Source: JAAUTS01 sp038250235 (GTDB taxonomy: Bacteria > Verrucomicrobiota > Verrucomicrobiia > Methylacidiphilales > JAAUTS01). From it: a DNA stretch of 31,311 nt. The stretch lies in NCBI GenBank assembly GCA_038250235.1, contig JBBSCO010000031.1, forward strand, positions 1 through 31,311, in the 5' to 3' direction. Positions 22,965-29,754 of this stretch are shown here, in pieces (within the stretch, counting starts at the first letter, position 1; every line of letters begins with the position of its first letter). A program made the position numbers and the translations under genes. A model generated the notes under the pieces. It saw only the letters and a program-made list of their open reading frames with translations, was not told the origin of the DNA and did no database searches.

Positions 22965-23732
22965 TCAGCCTTTCCCTTTTTTGATGCGTGGCGTGCGTTT
23001 GAGCCGGAAGACGTTGTTCCAAGTCTTGCGGAAAGCATCTTTCGGCGAAAGATAACTCTGTTTCAGGTCCGGGGCCCTCTTGATACCGTTTAAAATACCG
23101 GCAACGTTCAGTTCTTCGGCCTCAATGATGGTGTAGGCTACGCCGAGGGCTTCTTCATGGTGGGCATCGCTGCCCGCCGTCATGGGAAGTTGCTTGCGCT
23201 GGGCATACTCGAAAGCCTGGCGGTTATAGCGCTTCAGGGTGGTGGCGGCATTGAAGACTTCAAGGGCGTCAATCGGCAGAGAATCCAGAATATGTTCGCG
23301 GATACCGGCGCGGAACATGTCATAGGGATGGGGTGGAATGGCCAGGCCTCCGCTTGCGTGGATGAGTTCAACGGCTTCGGCCGGGGGGATTCCTTTCAGG
23401 TCTGGCAGGCGCACGCCCAAAGCAAGGAGGTGTCCGGCTGATGTGGTGATTTCCTGTCCTGGAATAATGAGCAGTCCATCCACCGGAAGGCCGTCTTCCC
23501 GCATAAATCCGTGTTGGAGAAAGTAGTCAACACAGGCGCAGGTGTTGTGGTCGGTGATGGCGAAACCGTGAAGTCCGATTGCTTTGGCCCTAGCGACCAT
23601 GTTTTCGGGTTCCGCCACGCCATCGGCCGAGAAGCGGGAGTGGGAGTGGAGATCAATATTGAATTTCACAAAAGGGTAAGTAACGGCTGGGAAAGCTTCC
23701 GGCAAGTCTGGGGAAGGAAACGGTCCGGTCAA
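22965..23732 (-). CDS. PHP-domain metal-dependent phosphoesterase
   Basis: PHP proteins are metal-dependent phosphoesterases of the family that includes histidinol phosphatase and nucleoside 3',5'-bisphosphate phosphatase. The 255-residue product has all metal-binding blocks: DLHSHSRFSADG (27-38), FAITDHNT, PGQEITTS, IPPHPYD and AGSDAHH. A short C-terminal basic tail ends RIKKGKG. The start is uncertain: TTG at 23732 keeps a 10-bp gap to the preceding gene, while a GTG at 23669 (VKFNIDLHSHS) would begin just before the domain; neither has a Shine-Dalgarno. The substrate is not evident. It lies between LolA-like and rhomboid genes on the same strand. Confidence 0.85.
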   Translation of the reverse strand: MTGPFPSPDLPEAFPAVTYPFVKFNIDLHSHSRFSADGVAEPENMVARAKAIGLHGFAITDHNTCACVDYFLQHGFMREDGLPVDGLLIIPGQEITTSAGHLLALGVRLPDLKGIPPAEAVELIHASGGLAIPPHPYDMFRAGIREHILDSLPIDALEVFNAATTLKRYNRQAFEYAQRKQLPMTAGSDAHHEEALGVAYTIIEAEELNVAGILNGIKRAPDLKQSYLSPKDAFRKTWNNVFRLKRTPRIKKGKG

Positions 23733-23742
23733 AGCAGAACTA

Positions 23743-24459
23743 TCAGAGCCCTGATCCCGGTTCGGCCTTACGGATCTCTATGAAGGTGCGCGAGCTGGAG
23801 AGATCACGTCCCGGGATGATGGAGGCAATCACCATTTCCTTGATGGTGTAGGCATTACCCACTTTCATCACACCGTTGACTTCAACCCGTTTGATGATCT
23901 GGTTTTTTTCATTGAAAGCATCGACCCGTAGGACGGCCAGGTAATCGGAGCTGATCCAGAAGTGGGTCTTGGCGTAGTTGCTGTTGGCCGGCGGTTTGGC
24001 CTCATAAGCCCAGGCTTCCAGGGTTTTGATGCTGTCGCCGCCGAGGGGTCTGACCTCACTCCAGCGGAGAAAATCCATGCCCAAGTCTTCGTAAGAGGCG
24101 TCCGAATCCAGGATTTTTTCCAACCTTTCCTTGCCGGTCACGGGCATCCAGGCTTCATTTTTGGCTTTGCGCTTCTGGATGATGCTTCCGATTTCGTTCA
24201 TGACGACACGGATTTGTAGGGGTTGTTTTTGGAACTCGAATACGATCTCGCGGTCGCGGGTACGCATGATAATCGGGTGCAGGTTTTTATCCGTGCGGAG
24301 AAATCCCTCCAGTTTGAAGTCCTGCAGACGGGAAACTTCCCACAGCCGGGCTTGGAGCATTTCAGGGGAGGGCACATTTTTTTTCGGGTCGGGGGTGGCA
24401 GGGGAGCAGGGAATGAGGGAAAGCAGGCAGAGGGTCAGGGCAATGAGATTTTTTTTCAT
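23743..24459 (-). CDS. LolA-like outer-membrane lipoprotein-sorting family protein
   Basis: The 238-residue protein has a signal sequence (MKKNLIALTLCLLSLIPC) with a cysteine at 18, but proline at -1 makes a canonical lipobox doubtful. The body resembles the LolA-like/COG2834 family: short beta strands (FKLEGFLRT, EIVFEFQKQPLQIRVVM), the characteristic ASYEDLGMDFLRWS (about 137-150) and HFWISSDYLAVLRVDAF with VEVNGVMKVGNAYTIKEMVI near the end. Such proteins probably bind lipid or acyl chains in the periplasm. The ATG at 24459 opens the signal peptide. It is divergent from the PAP2 gene with a 63-bp gap and first of three minus-strand genes with PHP and rhomboid. Confidence 0.75.
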   Translation of the reverse strand: MKKNLIALTLCLLSLIPCSPATPDPKKNVPSPEMLQARLWEVSRLQDFKLEGFLRTDKNLHPIIMRTRDREIVFEFQKQPLQIRVVMNEIGSIIQKRKAKNEAWMPVTGKERLEKILDSDASYEDLGMDFLRWSEVRPLGGDSIKTLEAWAYEAKPPANSNYAKTHFWISSDYLAVLRVDAFNEKNQIIKRVEVNGVMKVGNAYTIKEMVIASIIPGRDLSSSRTFIEIRKAEPGSGL

Positions 24460-24522
24460 GAAATGGTTTTGTAGCTTTTTATCTGTGCAATCTGCGGAAA
24501 CTATGGAAAGAAACAAGCTGCT

Positions 24523-25167
24523 ATGTGGGAACTTCTTCAAACGTGGGACATTGCCTTATTTCGCCTGATCAATGAATCGTGGGTTTCCCCGTGGCTGGAT
24601 GGGGGGCTTTCTCTGATGGCGGATTTCCGCCTGATGAAGTGGCCCCTGGGTATCGCCGTTTTGGCGGCGTTGATCTGGGGTGGATTCAGAGCCCGGCTCT
24701 TTTTATTCCTGGTCATGCTGGCCTTAATCATCGGGGACGGGGGTATCAACTGGTCAATCAAAAAAATAGTCGACCGTCCGCGTCCCTATCAGGGCTTGGA
24801 CGATGTGAGGCGGGTCAAGCGGGATGGCTTTACCTACCGGGTGGAACGTGTCAGTAAGGAATGGTTCAAGGCGGGACGCAGCATGACCTCGGGCCATGTC
24901 TGCAACAATGTGGCCCTGGCCTTTTTGGCCACTCTTCTTTTTTCTCCATGGGGACGACTGGTCTGGATCTGGGCGGCATTGATCGCCTACTCAAGAGTCT
25001 ATACGGCGGATCATTATCCGAGCGATGTGGTGGTCTCCTTTTTTGTGGCCCTGGCCTACACTGCGGGAATTTGTTGCGTCGTTCAATTCCTCTGGCAACA
25101 ATGGGCTCCCCGCTTTTTCCCGAAAACTTATGCCAAGCATCCGAGACTTTACGACCGCAACGACTAA
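24523..25167 (+). CDS. PAP2-family membrane phosphatase
   Basis: The 214-residue inner-membrane protein carries the three PAP2 catalytic blocks: KKIVDRPRP (about 80-88), SMTSGH (about 120-125) and YSRVYTADHYPSDVV (about 152-166), whose Arg, His and Asp build the active site. Five or six hydrophobic segments surround them. Relatives dephosphorylate undecaprenyl diphosphate, phosphatidic acid or lipid A (LpxE/LpxF type), usually on the periplasmic side. It overlaps the downstream GT39 gene by 38 bases, so it is probably the first gene of the glycosylation operon and may recycle the polyprenyl carrier or dephosphorylate lipid A before modification. The exact substrate is not determined by sequence alone. 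Confidence 0.9.
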   Translation: MWELLQTWDIALFRLINESWVSPWLDGGLSLMADFRLMKWPLGIAVLAALIWGGFRARLFLFLVMLALIIGDGGINWSIKKIVDRPRPYQGLDDVRRVKRDGFTYRVERVSKEWFKAGRSMTSGHVCNNVALAFLATLLFSPWGRLVWIWAALIAYSRVYTADHYPSDVVVSFFVALAYTAGICCVVQFLWQQWAPRFFPKTYAKHPRLYDRND

Positions 25168-26692
25168 ACCAGGCGGATTTCCCTATGCCAAGGCGGCGTG
25201 GACTCTGATCGGACTCCTGACCCTTTTCCGACTCTGGTATTGCCAGACTTTTGAACTGGTGGCAGATGAGGCCTACTATCGCCTTTGGTCGGACCATCTC
25301 GATCTGAGCTATTTCAGCAAAGGACCGGGAGTTGCGGCGATCATGGCCTGTGGCCGGGCTTTGATCGGGGACAATGAATTTGGTATCCGCTTTTTTGCCG
25401 TGCTGCTGTCAGGGGGGATCGGCCTGTTTCTTTTCCAATTGGGAAGGATGCTGTTTTCGGACCGGGTTGGTTTTTGGGTGGTGTTGACAGCGGCCTGCGT
25501 CCCGCTTTTTTCTGTGGGAAGCGTGCTGATGACGATTGATCCGATCAGTGTTTTTTTCTGGGTGGCGGCGGCCTGCACGTTTTGGAAAGCAACCAAAAGT
25601 CCGCACACTCCCTGGTGGATTCTGACGGGATTTCTGGTTGGGATGGGAATGTTGGGCAAATACACCAATGCGGCCCAACTCCTTTGCTTTCTCCTTTTCT
25701 GTCTCTGGAGCCGGACCCATCGCAGCCTGCCACAGACCGGACGTTTTTGGCTCATGGTGATCGTGGCGGGATTGTGCCTGACGCCCGTTGTCGTATGGAA
25801 TGCCCAAAACAATTGGATCACCATCGATCATTTGTTGCATCGCGGAAAACTGGACGAGGGAAGTTGGACTTTCCGTCCGGGTGAGTTGTTTGAGTTTTAC
25901 AAAATGCAGGCCCTGGTTCTTTCACCTTTTGTGTTTATCGGCCTGATTGCGGCTTTGGTCGCGGTCTTTCGTCGTGGCAAAAAAGAAAAGCTCCCCGCCC
26001 AGTTCATCTATCTGCTGGCGTTGTTCCTGCCTCTTGTGGTTCTTTATACCCTTCTCAGCACCAAGGAGGCTGGGGAAGCCAATTGGACGGTGCTATCTCA
26101 TGTGACCGGCCTGGTTTTGACCGTGGTGTTTTGGCTCCGATGGACGGACCGTTCATTCGCTTTGAGGCAACTGGCCCGGATCGGTCTGGTGCTGAGTTTT
26201 GTTGTTGTCGCGTTTTTGCACGTCGCATCGGCCCGTCACACCGGGATCAAGCCCATCGACAAACTTTTTGACCGCACCCGTGGCTCAAAGGATCTGGCCC
26301 TTCAGGTGGCGGAATTGCAGAAGCAACAGGGAGCCTCTTTCATCATCACCAATAAATACGGCTACGCCAGCCTGATCGCCTTCTACCATCCGGAAAGGCC
26401 CCAGACCTACCTGCCCAATACCCAGGGCATCCAGAATCAGTTCTCGTTCTGGCCGGATTACAGTGACGGGTTTTGGGCGGAGTCTGCCCTCTTTGTCACC
26501 GACAGCGACGAAGTTCCCGAACAGCTCAAACGTGAATTTCTGGAAGTGAGCCTTATCAAAGAAACCTGGTCCCGTAGCGGGGACAGACCGGTGCGGAAAT
26601 TCAAAGTTTATCTGTGCTCGGAATTCGGTGGAGTGCCCGAAATTATTTCGATTCCGGCAGCCAACCCCAAGCCCGCACGAAAAAAGAAGTAG
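25130..26692 (+). CDS. GT39-family membrane glycosyltransferase (ArnT/PMT-like)
   Basis: This 520-residue polytopic protein resembles ArnT and protein mannosyltransferases, which use polyprenyl-phosphate sugars on the periplasmic face. The first external loop has ADEAYYRLWSDHLDLSYFSKG (about 42-62), matching the family DExYYxxW..L..YfdkPP with the catalytic Asp-Glu. About ten hydrophobic segments follow, then a soluble domain from about 380 (FIITNKYGYASLIAFYHPERP). The chosen ATG at 25130 overlaps the end of the PAP2 gene by 38 bases; an earlier frame start at 25025 lies deeper in that gene. The stop is 2 bp before the GT2 gene, which could make the lipid-linked donor. Lipid A or another envelope lipid is the likely acceptor. 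Confidence 0.88.
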   Translation: MPSIRDFTTATTKPGGFPYAKAAWTLIGLLTLFRLWYCQTFELVADEAYYRLWSDHLDLSYFSKGPGVAAIMACGRALIGDNEFGIRFFAVLLSGGIGLFLFQLGRMLFSDRVGFWVVLTAACVPLFSVGSVLMTIDPISVFFWVAAACTFWKATKSPHTPWWILTGFLVGMGMLGKYTNAAQLLCFLLFCLWSRTHRSLPQTGRFWLMVIVAGLCLTPVVVWNAQNNWITIDHLLHRGKLDEGSWTFRPGELFEFYKMQALVLSPFVFIGLIAALVAVFRRGKKEKLPAQFIYLLALFLPLVVLYTLLSTKEAGEANWTVLSHVTGLVLTVVFWLRWTDRSFALRQLARIGLVLSFVVVAFLHVASARHTGIKPIDKLFDRTRGSKDLALQVAELQKQQGASFIITNKYGYASLIAFYHPERPQTYLPNTQGIQNQFSFWPDYSDGFWAESALFVTDSDEVPEQLKREFLEVSLIKETWSRSGDRPVRKFKVYLCSEFGGVPEIISIPAANPKPARKKK

Positions 26693-26694
26693 TC

Positions 26695-27381
26695 ATGCCA
26701 CGAGTTTCAGTCGTCATCCCGTTTTATAACGAAGAAGAAAACGTCACGGAGCTTTTGCGGGAAATCCTGCAGAGTCAGCCTGATGCGGAAATCATTGCCG
26801 TCAACGATGGCAGCACCGATCACACACTGGAAAAACTAAAGGCAGAGGCCCGCGTCACAGTTGTGGACGCGCCCAAAAACCTGGGTCAGAGCGCTGCCTT
26901 GTTTCAGGGGTTGAACGCCGCCACCGGAGAAATTTGTGTCATGTTGGACGGAGACGGCCAGAATGATCCGGCGGATATCCCTCTCCTGCTGAAGGAACTG
27001 GAACAGGTGGATTTTGTCTGTGGTGTTCGAAGGAATCGTCAGGATACCTGGAGCCGACGGGTCGGATCCAAATGGGCCAATGCCATCCGCCGTTTTGCCC
27101 TGGGTGATCATGCCACTGACACAGGATGCACCCTCAAGGCCATGCGTCGCGAGCATGTGAAGCATCTGATACCTTTCAATGGCATGCACCGATATATTCC
27201 GGCGCTCTTGGGTGGAGCCGATCTGACGATGGGCGAGGTTCTGGTCAATCACCGTCCCCGCCGTTTTGGTGTTTCCAAATACACCCTCGGAGGAAGAGCT
27301 TTGCGCGGGGTCTGGGATCTGGTCGGGGTGCGCTGGTATCTGGGCCGTCAGATCCATTGGCCTAGCCGCCGCTTGCCATAA
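26695..27381 (+). CDS. GT2 family glycosyltransferase, polyprenyl-phosphate sugar synthase type
   Basis: The 228-residue protein is a GT-A fold GT2 enzyme like dolichol-phosphate mannose synthase and ArnC. Motifs are VSVVIPFYNEEENV (4-17), VNDGSTD (43-49), DGDGQNDP (about 86-93, metal-binding DxD) and FGVSKYTLGGRALRGVWDL near the C-terminus. There is no C-terminal transmembrane domain, as in single-domain DPM1. It follows the GT39 gene by 2 bp, which fits a pair in which GT2 loads a sugar onto polyprenyl phosphate in the cytoplasm and GT39 transfers it on the other side. The sugar is not predictable. Confidence 0.9.
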   Translation: MPRVSVVIPFYNEEENVTELLREILQSQPDAEIIAVNDGSTDHTLEKLKAEARVTVVDAPKNLGQSAALFQGLNAATGEICVMLDGDGQNDPADIPLLLKELEQVDFVCGVRRNRQDTWSRRVGSKWANAIRRFALGDHATDTGCTLKAMRREHVKHLIPFNGMHRYIPALLGGADLTMGEVLVNHRPRRFGVSKYTLGGRALRGVWDLVGVRWYLGRQIHWPSRRLP

Positions 27382-27410
27382 GCTGTTCCAGCTGTTACCA
27401 GAGAGGCTCT

Positions 27411-27743
27411 ATGAATGAGATCCTCTTCCTGTTGCCCATCCCTTTTTCCGATAAAACGGTTATCATCACTGTCTGGAAAGTGATTGGTTTTGCCGGAGTG
27501 TTGATGTTCGGGGGACGCTGGCTTGTTCAGGTCGCAGCTTCCCATTTGGCCAAAAGGCCGGTTATTCCGAGCGCCTTCTGGTATATCAGTATTCTCGGCA
27601 GTGCCCTAACGGTGTCTTACTTTACCTGGGGGAAAAATGACTCTGTTGGAATCATGAATAATCTCTTTCCGCTCATCTTTGCCTGTTACAACTTGTATCT
27701 CCATCACACCCACAAGCGGAATGAAAAAGGTGATCCCCTGTGA
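27411..27743 (+). CDS. Stand-alone lipid-A-disaccharide-synthase N-terminal domain protein (LAB_N)
   Basis: This 110-residue membrane protein is the LAB_N domain (known fused to some lipid A disaccharide synthases) on its own. Hallmarks are VWKVIGFAGVLMFGGRWLVQ (21-40), AKRPVIPSAFWYISILGS (47-64) and LIFACYNLYLHH near the end, forming about three membrane segments. A GAGAGG (27401-27406) four bases before the ATG is a fair ribosome binding site. It lies 29 bp after the GT2 gene and is closed by a terminator, so it belongs to the PAP2-GT39-GT2 operon. LAB_N has been grouped with small PQ-loop-like membrane proteins, which makes a lipid-sugar flippase or chaperone role plausible, but this is inference. 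Confidence 0.88.
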   Translation: MNEILFLLPIPFSDKTVIITVWKVIGFAGVLMFGGRWLVQVAASHLAKRPVIPSAFWYISILGSALTVSYFTWGKNDSVGIMNNLFPLIFACYNLYLHHTHKRNEKGDPL

Positions 27744-27752
27744 GATCCGTTC

Positions 27753-27775
27753 AATAGGGTGTTTACCCTATTTTT
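27753..27775 (+). terminator. Rho-independent terminator after the glycosylation operon
   Basis: AATAGGGT (27753-27760) and ACCCTATT (27765-27772) form a perfect 8-bp stem with a GTTT loop; the stem runs into a T-run (27771-27775). It lies 10 bp after the LAB_N stop and just upstream of the SYLF gene promoter region. Confidence 0.8.
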
Positions 27776-27806
27776 ATGTCCGCCCAAGTATACTAGTTTT
27801 GTTTCT

Positions 27807-28487
27807 ATGAAAGAATTCTTCGCGATCAGCTTTTGTTTGATACTCCTCCCCGTAGTCTCCGGGTCACTCCATGCGGATTCAGTTTTGAATGTAACCGCCA
27901 ATGCGATCAGCATTGTGGAAAAAAAGCAGGGTTCGGTTGAACCTATTCCCACGGAGGCCTTGAAAGCAGCCAAAGGTGTGGCGGTGCTCGAAATCACCAA
28001 AGCCGGACTGGTCTTTGGCGGAACTGGTGGTGATGGTGTCGTTGTACTTAAACAAAAAGGTCTGCTTCCCTGGGGAAGCCAATGGTCGGCTCCCATTCCC
28101 ATCGGATTAGGCGGGGGAAGTTTTGGTGCGCAGATTGGTTTTTCCACCACACGTATGATTGTTTTACTCAATTCCGACCAGGCTGTGAGAACCTTTACCA
28201 ATCCCGGAAAGCTTGAGTGGAATGCTGGTGCCTCGGGCACAGCCGGTGCGGATACCAAAACGGAACAGGTCGGTGGTCTCCTTTCTGATCTTGATGTCAA
28301 AATCTACAAAGAATCCGGCGGCCTTTACGGCGGAGCCACTTTCGGAGGCGGAACCATCCGCATTCAGGATGACCGCATCAAAAAAGCCTACGGTCAGGAT
28401 ATCTTTGTCCGGGACATCGTCAGCGGCAAAGTAAAGGCTCCGGACTACGCCGAGCGGCTCTACACTCTTTTGAACGGCAAGCGCTGA
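27807..28487 (+). CDS. Secreted SYLF-domain (YSC84-like) lipid-binding protein
   Basis: The 226-residue protein has a signal peptide (MKEFFAISFCLILLPVVSGSLHA, 1-23) and a complete SYLF/Ysc84 domain. Its glycine-rich repeats are typical: AKGVAVLEITKAGLVFGG, GLGGGSFGAQIGFSTTRMIVLL, KLEWNAGASGTAGAD, and ESGGLYGGATFGGGTIRIQDD. In eukaryotes SYLF binds phosphoinositides and actin; bacterial secreted members are of unknown function, probably lipid-binding in the periplasm. A TATACT at 27789-27794 may be the -10, leaving a leader of only about six bases; no convincing -35 accompanies it. Its 3' end is 4 bp from the stop of the convergent DUF362 gene. Confidence 0.88.
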   Translation: MKEFFAISFCLILLPVVSGSLHADSVLNVTANAISIVEKKQGSVEPIPTEALKAAKGVAVLEITKAGLVFGGTGGDGVVVLKQKGLLPWGSQWSAPIPIGLGGGSFGAQIGFSTTRMIVLLNSDQAVRTFTNPGKLEWNAGASGTAGADTKTEQVGGLLSDLDVKIYKESGGLYGGATFGGGTIRIQDDRIKKAYGQDIFVRDIVSGKVKAPDYAERLYTLLNGKR

Positions 28488-28491
28488 GTTT

Positions 28492-29649
28492 TTACCTTAC
28501 CACCACGACTTCGATCAGATCGCGGTCGATGTTTCCCAAACCCGAACGTGCGGCCTGGATAATGTGATTGGCTGCATCCCCGACCGGCACAACCTTTCGT
28601 TCCCGTCTCCAGGCTTCAATCCGCTCCAGAGCGAGGCTGTCGATGGCGACTGGATCACGGCTGAGGATAAGAATGCCGGGTGATTCTGTGTAGTTGGGAA
28701 CAAACTCCGGCCCTCCGGCAAACTGCGCAATCAGGCCGTCCATGACATGGAGGACGGTTTTTTTCCGGATCACGTCATCCGCGTAGATTTCCGCAATGGC
28801 CAGGCCGCTGAAATCCGCCGGGGTCTGGAAGCGTCTCTGGTTGTCGACGGAGGCCAGGGCCAGGGATGCGATACAGCCATTCAGTCCAAGGCGCTGGTGG
28901 TCGCTCATCACGGGCACATTAATCAGTTTGGTGATCTTTTTTGTCAGGATCGTGGTGTAATAGGACCGGTTGCTGATCTGCTTGGGCGTTTCCTTCTTTT
29001 TTTCTTCCTCGCCGGTTTTTTTCGGTTCTCTCTTGAGCAGATCTTCCACGGGGATGTGTGGGGTATCACTGCGTCCCACAAAGTCGTGATCTCCCCAGAT
29101 CAATTGTCCCACCACTTCGTTGAAGTAGTTTTTCTTCGGGTCAAAGCCCGCTCCCGGCTGCACGGAAAGGCATTGCCACTCGTTGGTTGATTCCATCGGG
29201 ATGTAGCCCGCGCTGATCATCTGATCTTCATAGCGGTCCCAGACGATGATGTTGTTCGGTTTGATGCCGGCGGATTGGAGTCCGGCCACGATCGCATCAA
29301 TGAGCGAGCGGTGGCTGCTCATGACAGCACCTCCGGCCGTGACGATTTTGATTCCTACCACATCATCGGGGGAAACAAACTGGCTCCACGCCTGCGGGAT
29401 GCTGCTTTTCCGTGTCAGGGCCAGGAGGGATTTGTTGAAGGTTTCGGGGATGCGGGCGGTGTTGACCTGAAACCGCCGGACCAGTTCAGGATTTTCCGAA
29501 ATAACAACCCGGGATTTGGCCGGGATGACAGGTTCCGGATTCCTGGCTGGATCCTGTCGCACCTCAGCCGCTCCCAAAGGCAAGAGGTTTCCCACCAGTG
29601 TTGCCATCATCCAGAAAGGTAGACCCAAGCATCCGGGGAATTGTTTCAT
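28492..29649 (-). CDS. Secreted DUF362-domain protein
   Basis: The 385-residue protein matches the DUF362 family: a region with VVGIKIVTAGGAVMSSHRSLIDAIV (about 98-122), NNIIVWDR, the LINVPVMSDHQRLGLNGCIASLAL block, and VLHVMDGLIAQFAGGPE with SRDPVAIDSLALERIE near the end. A signal peptide (MKQFPGCLGLPFWMMATLVGN, roughly 1-28) targets it to the periplasm. A Lys/Glu-rich insert (about 214-232) interrupts the family pattern. Ferredoxin-type cysteine clusters seen in some DUF362 proteins are absent. The ATG at 29649 opens the signal peptide; an earlier frame start at 29679 has no support. Function of the family is unknown. Divergent from dnaG by 105 bp. Confidence 0.82.
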   Translation of the reverse strand: MKQFPGCLGLPFWMMATLVGNLLPLGAAEVRQDPARNPEPVIPAKSRVVISENPELVRRFQVNTARIPETFNKSLLALTRKSSIPQAWSQFVSPDDVVGIKIVTAGGAVMSSHRSLIDAIVAGLQSAGIKPNNIIVWDRYEDQMISAGYIPMESTNEWQCLSVQPGAGFDPKKNYFNEVVGQLIWGDHDFVGRSDTPHIPVEDLLKREPKKTGEEEKKKETPKQISNRSYYTTILTKKITKLINVPVMSDHQRLGLNGCIASLALASVDNQRRFQTPADFSGLAIAEIYADDVIRKKTVLHVMDGLIAQFAGGPEFVPNYTESPGILILSRDPVAIDSLALERIEAWRRERKVVPVGDAANHIIQAARSGLGNIDRDLIEVVVVR

Positions 29650-29754
29650 GTGAATCTGAAAGGATGCCTGATTTATCACGGGGAATCAAGGGGCAGAATG
29701 ATCGGATATTTGATTGTTGGAATCCGGGGGGGAAGGTTTAGATTCGGAGAAGGC

